A stretch of DNA of 64,000 nucleotides from contig JAGVNU010000028.1 in the NCBI GenBank assembly GCA_020053105.1, positions 1 to 64,000 of the forward strand. Reading direction: 5' to 3'. Under the pieces are notes generated by a model. That model was given only the letters and a program-made list of their open reading frames with translations. It did not search any database and had not been told where the DNA came from. A program made the translations under genes and the position numbers. The stretch is from Thermodesulfovibrionia bacterium. GTDB taxonomy: Bacteria > Nitrospirota > Thermodesulfovibrionia > UBA6902. Shown here piece by piece: positions 54,886 through 63,962 of this stretch (position 1 is the stretch's first letter; each line of letters begins with the position of its first letter).

Positions 54886-56494
54886 GACCGCTTATAAGCT
54901 TCACCAGTGAATTTTCAAGGTCCGCGTCCAGTCTTATAAATTCCAGTCCGGTCTCATATGAATATTTGCCGTTCCCGTTATTTACCTGGCGCGACCATAC
55001 GACCTTGCCGCGAGGGTGGAGTGTTTCGTTCTCGGGTGTCACTATTTTTATTTCATACTCGGAATCAGGGGACACTATTTCCGGCGTTTCCAGACATATG
55101 CCGCCGAGGCTGATATTTTTTACAATTGCCCCGTTTTTACCACCGAGCGCCGCCCGATATCCGTTTGTCACGCCGATGCGAGGATGAGAGCGTGTTTCCT
55201 TCCACGACGTATTTTTCAAACGCTGTTCGTGGTACTGTTTTTTGTCCTTATACATGGCGGCATCGGCCCTTAGCAAAAGGTCCCCTGTGGAGCATGGATT
55301 GGCGGGGTCGAAGTGGGCGGAGCCGATGCTGAACGAGATTGTATAATCCCTTTTATTCCCCCGGTTGAAAATGCCGGTACTGGTCCTGAGATTGCCGATT
55401 ACGATACTGTCTATATCGACATCAGAGTGTTCCGTTAAAAGCACTGCAAATTCATCTCCCCCGATTCGCGCCAGGATATCGGACTCGCGAAAGGTCTTTT
55501 TCAGTATGGCAGCGCTGTCAATGAGCGCCCGGTCACCTGCGTCATGGCCGAGGGTATCATTAATTGTCTTCATATCATTAAGGTCGATGTACAGGAGTGA
55601 CATTCTTCTTTTTGTGCGGTCAGCCAGTTTGCACTGCTGTTCTGCAAGCCTGAAAAAGCCCCGCCGGTTAAACAGGCCTGTCAGATCATCAGTAACAGCG
55701 GTCATGCGGAGCTGTTCCTCCAGCTGCTTGCGTCTGGTAATGTCTCTCACCGTACCCGCGGAATGCCATTTATTATTGATCCGGAAAGATGAAACAGATA
55801 ACTCCAGTGGGAAATTTGAGCCGTCCTTCTTTGTCCCGGTCAACTCAAGCGTTTTCCCGATTACCTCGCATTGACCTGTTTCGCTGAAAACCGGGAGCTT
55901 CCGGTAATACTGCAGTCGTGCCTCTTCAGACACCATCATATCATGGAGTTTCCTGCCGAGGACCTCATGTTCTGCGTAGCCGAACACCCTTTCAGCCGCC
56001 TTGTTGAAATAGGTTATGACTCCGTCTCCATCCATGACGATTATCCCGTCCAGGGAGGAATCGGAGATGGCCCGCGCCCGCGTCTCACTTGCCCGGAGCT
56101 GGACTTCCGCTTTCTTCCTTGCAATGGAATAATGAATGGACCGCAGCAGTAATCTGCGGCCGACCTGACCCTTGACCAGGTAATCCTGTGCTCCGCTTTT
56201 TACCGCGTTTATTGCGGTTGTTTCATCTTCCAGGCCCGTCATTATGATGACAGGTACATCACCCACCAGGGTGATGACACTTTCCAATGAATCGATATCA
56301 CAGAAATCAGGCAGGTTAAGGTCAAGCATTATCACATCGATGGCTGATGACAGCAGGATTTCCAGCCCTGCTTTCAGCGTTCCGGCTTGGTCAATGATAT
56401 AGACCCGGTCTTTCGCCTCTCTTAAAAGCTCCTTTATTATTCTGACATCCCCGGGATTATCCTCGATCAGCAGGATATGCAGTTCATTACTCAT
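54869..56494 (-). CDS. REC-PAS-GGDEF-PilZ diguanylate cyclase
   Basis: 541 residues: receiver (1-120, phospho-acceptor in 'VIMLDLNLPDFCD'), PAS (about 140-260, 'GIIVMDGDGVITYFNKAAERVFGY'), GGDEF (about 270-420, intact 'ARIGGDEFAVLL'), and C-terminal PilZ with RxxxR ('RSHPR') and NxSxxG ('NISLGG'). It should make c-di-GMP when its receiver is phosphorylated and bind the product through PilZ, giving feedback. No adjacent kinase shares its operon; the SSS kinase lies further upstream. Confidence 0.92.
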   Translation of the reverse strand: MSNELHILLIEDNPGDVRIIKELLREAKDRVYIIDQAGTLKAGLEILLSSAIDVIMLDLNLPDFCDIDSLESVITLVGDVPVIIMTGLEDETTAINAVKSGAQDYLVKGQVGRRLLLRSIHYSIARKKAEVQLRASETRARAISDSSLDGIIVMDGDGVITYFNKAAERVFGYAEHEVLGRKLHDMMVSEEARLQYYRKLPVFSETGQCEVIGKTLELTGTKKDGSNFPLELSVSSFRINNKWHSAGTVRDITRRKQLEEQLRMTAVTDDLTGLFNRRGFFRLAEQQCKLADRTKRRMSLLYIDLNDMKTINDTLGHDAGDRALIDSAAILKKTFRESDILARIGGDEFAVLLTEHSDVDIDSIVIGNLRTSTGIFNRGNKRDYTISFSIGSAHFDPANPCSTGDLLLRADAAMYKDKKQYHEQRLKNTSWKETRSHPRIGVTNGYRAALGGKNGAIVKNISLGGICLETPEIVSPDSEYEIKIVTPENETLHPRGKVVWSRQVNNGNGKYSYETGLEFIRLDADLENSLVKLISGLTVGR

Positions 56495-56630
56495 TGTTTT
56501 CTCCTTGACGTCAACTCTGATGCATGGATATTAATTAAATTTTACAATAAATAAAACCGGCTGTACAGGCAGGGCTTATCCCCGGATATTCTATTTCTGC
56601 CGGGACAGGGCCGGGCGTGAACTAATATGA

Positions 56631-57704
56631 TTAATTTTTCAGTGCAGGCAGGTGGTCCGTCCCGATTACCTCACCGTCAGATATTAATACCGCCCGTTCG
56701 ATCACATTCTGAAGCTCCCTCACATTTCCGGGCCAGTCATAATTGACCAGGAGCTCCAGCGCGCTGCTGTCCAGCGATCTGATGCTGCTGCAAAATTCCT
56801 CGGAGTATTTCTGGATGAAATAGTAAACCAGTGGCTCGATGTCCTCTTTTCTCTCCCGGAGGGAAGGTATCCGTATCGTAATGCCCCGTATAATCTGGAG
56901 GAGTTCTCTGCTGAATGAGCCTTCCTGTAAGGCGGCTTCAATGTCCCTGTCTGTTGCGGCGATGGTCCTGAGGTCCCGCTCTTTAAGCAGGGTCAGCAGC
57001 ATGCTCTGGAGTTCGGCATTCAGGCAAAGAATGTCATTAAGAAATATCACCCCGCCGTCCGCGGCGTCAAGGGCCTGCCGGATTGAATTTGTGTCAGCGG
57101 TATTGCACGGTATCGGGAGGAAGGGTTTTTGAGTCTTTCTTATGCTGTGCAGGAGCTTCGCGCAGAGTTCCTTTTCCGTCCCCGTTTTCCCGATCACAAG
57201 GAGATTGGCCGGGCTGTCCGCGATGCTTTTTATTTCATCTATGAGCTTCCGCATGGCAGGGCTTTTATAGAGCGATATTGTTTCTATGTCATATTTATTT
57301 TCAAGCTGGCACTTTAGCAGGAGGTTTTCCTTTTGCAGCGCTTTCTGGTTGATCGCGTTTTTTACTATCTGTTTGATTTCTTCATGCATGACCGGCTTTA
57401 CGATATAGTCATAGGACCCCGCGCGGAGCGCCTCGACCGCAGTCTCCAGGGAGGCGTATGCTGTCATTACCACAACGATCTGTTCGGGATTGTCCTCCCT
57501 TATCTTCCGGATCAGTTCTATTCCATTTATCCCGGGCAGAATGATGTCGGTCACTATAAGGTCATATGGCCTCTCCTGAAGTATGGCAAGGGCTGATTCA
57601 GCGGTATTGACTGTATCAACAAGATAGCCTTCTCTTGAGAGCACTCTCTTCAGGGACTCGCACAGGGTCTCTTCATCTTCTACGATAAGCAGTCTTTTAT
57701 CCAT
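56631..57704 (-). CDS. Degenerate NtrC-type response regulator
   Basis: 357 residues, a close paralog of the 47989 protein over the receiver ('LIVTDIILPGINGIELIRKIRE', phospho-acceptor kept). In the AAA+ part, Walker A is 'GKTGTEKELCA' (GTGKE changed to GTEKE), the whole GAFTGA segment is absent, Walker B is 'GVIFLNDI' instead of FLDEI, and a second loop is shortened. The protein ends after 'LPALKN' without an HTH. It cannot contact sigma-54 or DNA in the usual way but may still receive phosphate and oligomerise. Its start overlaps the kinase stop by eight bases. Confidence 0.88.
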   Translation of the reverse strand: MDKRLLIVEDEETLCESLKRVLSREGYLVDTVNTAESALAILQERPYDLIVTDIILPGINGIELIRKIREDNPEQIVVVMTAYASLETAVEALRAGSYDYIVKPVMHEEIKQIVKNAINQKALQKENLLLKCQLENKYDIETISLYKSPAMRKLIDEIKSIADSPANLLVIGKTGTEKELCAKLLHSIRKTQKPFLPIPCNTADTNSIRQALDAADGGVIFLNDILCLNAELQSMLLTLLKERDLRTIAATDRDIEAALQEGSFSRELLQIIRGITIRIPSLRERKEDIEPLVYYFIQKYSEEFCSSIRSLDSSALELLVNYDWPGNVRELQNVIERAVLISDGEVIGTDHLPALKN

Positions 57705-60651
57705 CCTGTTCCTTAGGGAGCCTTATCATGAAGGTGGTTCCTTCTCCTTTCCCGCTTTTAACGTTAATCGTGCCGTTATGGTCTTTGATTATACCATAGC
57801 AAATGCTCAGCCCAAGCCCCGTTCCTTTGCCCGGTGTCTTGGTGGTATAAAAAGGGTCGAAGATCCTGTCCAGTGCGGACTCTTCTATGCCTGTGCCTGT
57901 GTCTTTAAAGATAATCTCAATAAATCTGCCGGCCTGTTTTATGGAAATAGTAAGCGCGCCTCCGTCAGGCATCGCGTCAAGGGCATTGAGTATGAAGTTG
58001 AAAAACATCTGCTGCATCTGGTCCGGGTTCATTTTTAATGGTGGGATTTCGTCGACATCGAGTTTCAGTTTGATGTTCTTAAACCTCTTGTCGTAACTAA
58101 TAAGGTTGATCGTCCGGTTGAGGATATCGGAGATGCCGGTGACGGTCTTTTCCGAAGATGATATCCTTGCGAAATCGCCGAGGCTCCTGACTATATTAAC
58201 AATACGTTCAATATGGCTGTTAATGGTCTTGAGCGACGTTTCCGTGAATTTTATATCATCTTCCGAATCCAGTTTCTGGGCCCTCAATTCCTGGACAAGG
58301 GAAGATATTGATGCAAGCGGGTTTCCTATCTCATGCGATATACCGGCGGTAAGTCTCCCTATGCTCGCAAGTTTTGAGGAGTGCAGGAGCTGTTCCTCCA
58401 TCTTCTTTTTTTCGGTTATGTCTTCGATAATGACGACGAAGCCGCCGGACGGGTCTTTCAGGGGACTGACATTGATCTTGAATGACTGCATGGCAGGGGT
58501 CTGGACTATCATTTCGCCGTGCATGCCCTGCGTAAAGAGCTCGCCTTTCATCCACGGCATCAGATGTATGAGGGACATGTTGAATGCTGATGGTTTCTTT
58601 ATCCCCGTGATGGTCTCCATCTCCCTGTTCCAGTATTTGACCCTGAACGCGGAATCAATAGTTACGATGCCGACCGGGGCGCTTTCGATAATGTTTTCGC
58701 TGAAATCCTTGAGATATGCCAGGTCCCTGTTTGCATTGGCAAGTTCCTGCCTGGAAAGCCGGAGGGTGTCTGTTATCTGTTTTATGGAGCTGGACAGCTC
58801 CCCCCTTTCCTGGTCGGTGAGCGTGAACTTGTCTTCAAATATTATGGCGGCTATCGGGGAGCCGAGCGCTCCGGACAATATTTTTTCAGCTTCGTGTCTG
58901 ATCCTGATCAGGTCGTTCTGTGAAACAGACTCCCGGGGGATGTTGTTTCGTGAAAGGAAATTCGTGATGAATTCTTTTGCCTCTTTCTTCCCTGTATAAT
59001 GCCCAAGTATGTCCTCGATCTGCTCAATGCTGTATATGCCCCGGGCAGGGAGCATCCTCGATGAATATGATTCAACGAATTTAAATGCCTGTCTCTCTTC
59101 CTCCGCGTCCTGGGAGGTAAAAATCGAAACGCCGACATAGAGCACAATATTAAACAGAAGCCCCCAGAATAAAGAATGGCTCCAGCGGTCAAGGCCCTCC
59201 AGTCCGAATAACGCGGTAGGATTAAGGAACGTTGAATTGAATATCTTTCCCCAGAAACCTTCATTTTCAATAATGCCTGCCCTCGTGAGCGCGGGGATCA
59301 TGAGCGTATACATCCATACGGTGAAACCCGCGATGATGCCCGCTATCGCGCCCTTCTTGTTCCCGCCTTTCCAGTAAAGTCCGAAAAGGAGCGGCGGCGC
59401 GAATATTGTGACTGCTTCAAATGACTTCAGCCCGATGTCAACCAGGCTGTAGAAATGTCCGATATAGACCGCGAAGAGATATCCGAGAAAGATCAGACCT
59501 ATAATGATGACCCTTCTTGTATTAAGTATCATCAGGTAAAAACCCTTCATGGCGTTCATCCGCCAGAGCGCGGGCATCACAAAGCTGTTCATCACCATCG
59601 TGCTTAGCGCCAGTGATTCGACAATGACCATGGCGGTGGCGGCTGAGAACCCCCCGATGAAGGCCAGGAGTGCAAGATGGGGGACCCCGTGCTTAAGAGG
59701 TATGGTGAGCATGAAAAAATCGGCGCTCTGCTGAGGTTCCCCGAGTAGCAGACCGCCGTAAGCTATGGGCAGAACAAAGATGTTTATGAGAAACAGGTAA
59801 AGGGGGAAGAGCCACATCGCCTTTTTGATGTGTTCATCTGATGAGTTTTCTACAACGGACACATGAAACTGTCTCGGCAGAAACATGATTGCCATCATTG
59901 AGAGAAACGTTAGTGAGGCCCATTCCGTGAAACTGACATTGGAATTTCCTCCAAGCGTCATCAGGCCCGCGAATTCTGAATTTCTGATCCTGTCGAAAAT
60001 GCCTCCGATGCCGTCAAACAGCCCATACGAGACAAAGACACCCACGGAAATGAAGGCGATCAGCTTTATGGCCGATTCAAAGGCGATCGCGAAGATAAGC
60101 CCGCCGTGCCGTTCGGAAACATCGACCTTCCTCGCCCCGAAAAATATCGCGAAGACCCCGAGCACAAGGGTTATCAGCCATCCCGCAAAACCACTCCCTT
60201 CAGACTGTCCCGTGAGGATGGAAAAGGTCGTCATGATCGCCTTGAGCTGAAGTCCGAGATATGGGGTTATGCCGATTACCGCTACAAGCGTTACGAGGAC
60301 GGAAAGGAATAGCGAGTTGCCGTAACGTGAGGCGATAAAGTCAGACATCGTGGTGATCCTGTTTTCCTTGCATATATACACAATCTTTCTCAGGACAATC
60401 CACCACAGTGCCGCCATCAGCGTCGGGCCGATATATATAGTGAGAAAACTCAGGCCTGCGTTTGCGGCCTTGCCCACGCTGCCGTAAAACGTCCACGAGG
60501 TGCAGTAGACCGCGAGTGAGAGGGAATAGACATACGGGTTTGATACGAGTTTGCTGCCACTCTGTTCTTTCCGCTCTGCGATATATGCGATCAGAAAGAG
60601 CAGAAGCAGGTAAACAAAGATGATAGAGAATAAAACCGTTATGGAAAACAA
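57697..60651 (-). CDS. SSS-transporter-fused PAS sensor histidine kinase
   Basis: 984 residues. The N-terminal 550 form a sodium:solute symporter domain with about 13 helices ('NPYVYSLSLAVYCTSWTFYGS', 'FLPRQFHVSVVENSSDEH'), followed by a PAS ('APVGIVTIDSAFRVKYWNRE'), HisKA ('LTAGISHEIGNPLASISSL') and HATPase_c ('GTGLGLSICYGIIKDHNG'). This is the CbrA/PutP-sensor architecture, in which transport or binding of a substrate is read by the kinase. TTG start directly after the stop of the 58-aa gene (TAATTG). Given the acetate genes nearby, a carboxylate is a reasonable guess for the signal. Confidence 0.92.
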   Translation of the reverse strand: MFSITVLFSIIFVYLLLLFLIAYIAERKEQSGSKLVSNPYVYSLSLAVYCTSWTFYGSVGKAANAGLSFLTIYIGPTLMAALWWIVLRKIVYICKENRITTMSDFIASRYGNSLFLSVLVTLVAVIGITPYLGLQLKAIMTTFSILTGQSEGSGFAGWLITLVLGVFAIFFGARKVDVSERHGGLIFAIAFESAIKLIAFISVGVFVSYGLFDGIGGIFDRIRNSEFAGLMTLGGNSNVSFTEWASLTFLSMMAIMFLPRQFHVSVVENSSDEHIKKAMWLFPLYLFLINIFVLPIAYGGLLLGEPQQSADFFMLTIPLKHGVPHLALLAFIGGFSAATAMVIVESLALSTMVMNSFVMPALWRMNAMKGFYLMILNTRRVIIIGLIFLGYLFAVYIGHFYSLVDIGLKSFEAVTIFAPPLLFGLYWKGGNKKGAIAGIIAGFTVWMYTLMIPALTRAGIIENEGFWGKIFNSTFLNPTALFGLEGLDRWSHSLFWGLLFNIVLYVGVSIFTSQDAEEERQAFKFVESYSSRMLPARGIYSIEQIEDILGHYTGKKEAKEFITNFLSRNNIPRESVSQNDLIRIRHEAEKILSGALGSPIAAIIFEDKFTLTDQERGELSSSIKQITDTLRLSRQELANANRDLAYLKDFSENIIESAPVGIVTIDSAFRVKYWNREMETITGIKKPSAFNMSLIHLMPWMKGELFTQGMHGEMIVQTPAMQSFKINVSPLKDPSGGFVVIIEDITEKKKMEEQLLHSSKLASIGRLTAGISHEIGNPLASISSLVQELRAQKLDSEDDIKFTETSLKTINSHIERIVNIVRSLGDFARISSSEKTVTGISDILNRTINLISYDKRFKNIKLKLDVDEIPPLKMNPDQMQQMFFNFILNALDAMPDGGALTISIKQAGRFIEIIFKDTGTGIEESALDRIFDPFYTTKTPGKGTGLGLSICYGIIKDHNGTINVKSGKGEGTTFMIRLPKEQDG

Positions 60652-60828
60652 TTATCCCCCGTCGTTGCTTTTACTTTTATAAATGGTAGCGATAAAAATA
60701 AGGGCGATAAAAATAAACCACGCAAGGAATAGATATTTTGAGAGGCCGTATCTGAATATGCTCATGATGGGCCAGCTGAAAAGAATAATGCCGAGGGCAA
60801 AAAGGAATATCCATATGTCTCTTTTCAT
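60652..60828 (-). CDS. 58-aa membrane protein upstream of the SSS kinase
   Basis: Too short for the ORF track. ATG at 60828 gives 'MKRDIWIFLFALGIILFSWP' and a second helix 'FLAWFIFIALIFIATIY', ending 'KSKSNDGG' at TAA 60652-60654. The next base begins the kinase TTG start, so the two are translationally coupled. A small coupled membrane gene before an SSS kinase recalls cbrX-cbrA. It may be a subunit like the DUF4212 partner of ActP-type symporters. Confidence 0.75.
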   Translation of the reverse strand: MKRDIWIFLFALGIILFSWPIMSIFRYGLSKYLFLAWFIFIALIFIATIYKSKSNDGG

Positions 60829-60873
60829 AGAACAATATTACAATAAAATCAATTTATATAAAACAGGCCGTGC

Positions 60874-62742
60874 TTATAATGAGACCTCCATGGCACTGAG
60901 CCTTTCCTCAAATTCGCGGGTCCTGCTGTCAAGCTCCGCATGGAGCTGCTCCAGTTCGGGAAACAGGGAGTCGATCCTTGACTTTGCATCGTGAAGGGCC
61001 TTTGAGATGGTTTTAATTGTATTGCCGTCGCCCTTCAGGGAGGCTTCGTACAGTTCTTTATTGTCCTCGCCGGTCTTTTCTTCGAGGTGGATGATCTCGC
61101 TTTCGATTTCATCAATCCTTTTTTGAAGCGCTCCCAGTGTCCTTGATTTTTCATTGATCAGTTCAGCCCGGAGACGACGGATGTATTTTTTATCTGCAGG
61201 CTGGGCAACAGGTGATGCCGCTGCAGTCTCAGTCTGGGTCATCTTCTGTTCACCTTTCCACCCGACACGGTCCAGAAAGTCCTGGTATGTCCCTTCAAAA
61301 AGCGTTACCTTCCCGTCATCGAAAACAATCAGCCGGGTTGCCAGAGTATGGAGTATCATCTCACTGTGTGTAACGATAATGACTGCGCCCCCGAATTCAT
61401 CAATTGCCTCAACAAGAGATTCAGTCGACTCCATATCAAGGTGGTTGGTGGGCTCATCCAGCAGCAGCATATTGGCGGGACTGACCAGGAGCTTTCCGAG
61501 CAGGACCCGGCTCCTTTCACCCCCTGAAAGGACGCTGATCTTTTTCAGCGCCTGATCGCCGGGAAACATCATGGCGCCGCAAATTTTACGGGCCGCTCCC
61601 CGGTTATGTTCCGGGTGTACGTCCATGATCTCTTCTTCCACGGTCTTGACCGGGTTTAGCCGGTTTATGTTTGTCTGGCCGAAATACGCAAGTTTCAGGT
61701 CCCGGTGATAGTGTACGGTACCGCCCAGGGGGGCCAGCTCACCGGCAAGGAGGTTCAGGAGTGTGGTCTTGCCCTTGCCGTTTTTTCCTATGATGGCTAT
61801 GCGGTCTTTTTTCCCAGCATAGAGGCCCAGTTTCTCAATCAACTTCGGCGACCCGTCGTCAAATCCGAAAGACAGGTCTTTCACCTCCATGAGATGTTTA
61901 CCCGTAAACGGAGCTGAGTTAAAAGTGAATTCAAGGTCTTTTATTTCGGTCAGTCTCTCAAGCCGTTCTTTTTTCTGCAGGGCCTTGATCCTTGACTGTA
62001 CTGCCTTCGCCTTGGTCGCCTTGGACCTGAAGCGGTTTATGAACTGCTCGACTTCCTTCCTCTTTTTCTCGTCGTTTGTCCGGGTCTTTTCGTGTATCTC
62101 TTCTTCCAGCAGAAGCTGCTGATATACCTTTTCCGTGGGACCGGCTACCTTCCGGATCTTGCAGCGGTGTATTGCCATAGTATGAGTGGTGACGCTGTCC
62201 ATGAAGCTGCGGTCATGGGTGATGATAATGAGCTCCTTCTGCCAGCTGCGCAGGAATTGCACGAGCCAGCGAAGGGACACTATGTCAAGGTAGTTCGTAG
62301 GTTCGTCAAGGAGCAGTATGTCAGGGTCCGAGGCCAGCACCTTGGCAAGGTTCAGTCTTACCTGGTAGCCTCCGGAAAGGGCGGTGGGAGAGGCAACGAA
62401 ATCGTCTGTGGAAAATCCGAGTCCCATAAGGATGGTTTCCGCCTTATATTTCTCATCCGGGCCTTCTTCGGCAGAGGGAAGGCTGAGGCATGCCTCCTTC
62501 AATACCGTATCCTCGGTAAAACTCAGATGCTGTGAAAGATGTCCTGTCCTGTAGCCATTTGGGATGCCGATAGTCCCGGAGTCAGGGTGTTCCTGCCCGA
62601 GTATCATCCTGAAAAGCGTGGTCTTGCCGTGGCCGTTTCTTCCTATAAGCCCCACACGCTCTCCGGGATTAATGGTAAAGCCGGCCTTATCGAATACAAC
62701 CTGCTGTCCGTATGCCTTGTCTAAATTGCTGACCTGTATCAT
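60874..62742 (-). CDS. ABC-F family ATPase
   Basis: 622 residues with two ABC domains: Walker A 'GRNGHGKTTLFRMI' and 'GKNGKGKTTLLNLL'; signatures 'LSGGYQVRLNLAKVLA' and 'LSGGERSRVLLGKLL'; Walker B 'ILLLDEPTNYLD' and 'MLLLDEPTNHLD'. Between them is the charged linker of ABC-F proteins, and a C-terminal coiled coil follows (about 540-615). ABC-F proteins act on the ribosome rather than in transport. The exact subfamily is not assigned. Confidence 0.93.
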   Translation of the reverse strand: MIQVSNLDKAYGQQVVFDKAGFTINPGERVGLIGRNGHGKTTLFRMILGQEHPDSGTIGIPNGYRTGHLSQHLSFTEDTVLKEACLSLPSAEEGPDEKYKAETILMGLGFSTDDFVASPTALSGGYQVRLNLAKVLASDPDILLLDEPTNYLDIVSLRWLVQFLRSWQKELIIITHDRSFMDSVTTHTMAIHRCKIRKVAGPTEKVYQQLLLEEEIHEKTRTNDEKKRKEVEQFINRFRSKATKAKAVQSRIKALQKKERLERLTEIKDLEFTFNSAPFTGKHLMEVKDLSFGFDDGSPKLIEKLGLYAGKKDRIAIIGKNGKGKTTLLNLLAGELAPLGGTVHYHRDLKLAYFGQTNINRLNPVKTVEEEIMDVHPEHNRGAARKICGAMMFPGDQALKKISVLSGGERSRVLLGKLLVSPANMLLLDEPTNHLDMESTESLVEAIDEFGGAVIIVTHSEMILHTLATRLIVFDDGKVTLFEGTYQDFLDRVGWKGEQKMTQTETAAASPVAQPADKKYIRRLRAELINEKSRTLGALQKRIDEIESEIIHLEEKTGEDNKELYEASLKGDGNTIKTISKALHDAKSRIDSLFPELEQLHAELDSRTREFEERLSAMEVSL

Positions 62743-62993
62743 TGTTTTCTTCAGATTCTATTCTAAGATTTTGGCCTCTGCTAATTCAATCAATCGTACA
62801 TCGCTATCATAGCTATTGTTCTGAATAATTGATATTTTCTGTTTTAAATCTACGGGCAATGTGATAATATGTCGTTAACAGTAGAAATCCGATAGGTTAT
62901 GGTAATGAGATTTAAATTACATCTGGCATCTGTTGTGATAAATCTTTTGAAAATACCGGGCTCTCAACGACCCGGATTCTCATGGAGGTGGGT

Positions 62994-63224
62994 ATGAAGG
63001 CACTAATTGAAAGAATGGCAAAGGCTCTGGTGGACTTACCGGAGGAGGTTTCAGTTGGAGAGGTGGCTGGAGAAAGAACTGTTGTTTTTGAATTGCGAGT
63101 TGCCAAAACCGATATAGGCAAGATTATCGGAAAACAGGGGAATACGGCACGGGCGATAAGAACAGTTCTGAGCGCTGCCGGTACAAAACTCGGTAAGCGC
63201 TGCGTGCTTGAAATATTGGAGTAG
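62994..63224 (+). CDS. KhpA-like KH-domain RNA-binding protein
   Basis: 76 residues, a single KH domain with the GxxG loop in '[19 protein letters not shown]'. KhpA-type proteins bind RNA, often with KhpB. The ATG at 62994 follows GGAGG by five bases; the track's start at 62982 lies before this site. Usually found near rpsP and rimM, which are not here. Confidence 0.88.
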   Translation: MKALIERMAKALVDLPEEVSVGEVAGERTVVFELRVAKTDIGKIIGKQGNTARAIRTVLSAAGTKLGKRCVLEILE

Positions 63225-63327
63225 GCTTAGTAATACCCTAGGGATTAAATCTAATTGCAAAAGCTGTGAGTAGTTATGAGAAGAATGCGGCCTTCTCCGG
63301 AAGGCAGGTCTCGGTCCTTTCAACAAA

Positions 63328-63669
63328 ATGTTGCGCAACATGAAAAACAAACCAAAAAAACCTTTTGTTCCTGATGAAAGACAGGAGACGGTGAGGAAGA
63401 ATATAATATCAGTCCTTGAAGAGCAGCCTCTCTCGGCCAAGGACATTTCAGGGCTCGTCAGGATCCCGGAGAAAGCTGTATATGATCATCTCCAGCACAT
63501 TCAAAAGTCAGTCACAAGGAGAGGACTGAGTTTGATAATTGCCCCGTCGGAATGCAAAAAGTGCGGCTTTGTTTTTGAAAAAAGAGAAAAGTTCAAGAAA
63601 CCCGGCAAGTGTCCGGAGTGCCGGAATGAAGCAATAACAGAGCCTGTTTATTCAATAAAATCAGTATGA
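63328..63669 (+). CDS. HTH/zinc-ribbon transcriptional regulator
   Basis: 113 residues. The N-terminal half is a winged helix of ArsR-like form ('LEEQPLSAKDISGLVRIPEKAVYDHLQHI') and the C-terminal half a zinc ribbon with C-x2-C...C-x2-C ('CKKCGFVFEKRE', 'GKCPECRNEA'). It resembles COG3357. The target is unknown. Met at 63340 is an alternative start. Confidence 0.8.
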   Translation: MLRNMKNKPKKPFVPDERQETVRKNIISVLEEQPLSAKDISGLVRIPEKAVYDHLQHIQKSVTRRGLSLIIAPSECKKCGFVFEKREKFKKPGKCPECRNEAITEPVYSIKSV

Positions 63670-63734
63670 TCCCGGACTTGTTGCCGCTTGGTTTCTGGGA
63701 CTGCAGTCTGAAGATTTATTCAACACGAAAGTAT

Positions 63735-63762
63735 TTGAAAAATTTCCGTTGCCTGCTATAAT
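63735..63762 (+). promoter_or_regulatory. Strong sigma-70-like promoter near the window end
   Basis: TTGAAA at 63735-63740, a 16-base spacer and a perfect TATAAT at 63757-63762. The start would be near 63769, 83 bases before the ATG at 63852. Confidence 0.6.
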
Positions 63763-63851
63763 GTAATTATCAGATACTCAGAAAACGACAGATTATAAAA
63801 ACAGTAAGTTAGTCACATAAACTTAAAAACGTTTTCGCAGGAGATCAGGGA

Positions 63852-63962
63852 ATGATCACCTTCAAACTCAATTCGAATCCGGTATACAATAATTCTCTCC
63901 CGTCAATGTTGCATAGCGATTCTGCTCAATTGCTGTCTCCTGATTTATCGAATTACGTTTAA
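63852..63962 (+). CDS. Possible 36-aa peptide
   Basis: ATG-started frame reading 'MITFKLNSNPVYNNSLPSML' and ending at TAA 63960-63962. AGGAGA is about eight bases upstream and a good promoter lies before it. The composition is Ser/Asn-rich without a membrane segment. Unrecognised; could be a chance ORF in a leader. Confidence 0.3.
   Translation: MITFKLNSNPVYNNSLPSMLHSDSAQLLSPDLSNYV

Noticed and set aside
58106-58999. 297-aa plus-strand ORF inside the SSS kinase
   Set aside because: Antisense shadow of the kinase PAS/HisKA region.
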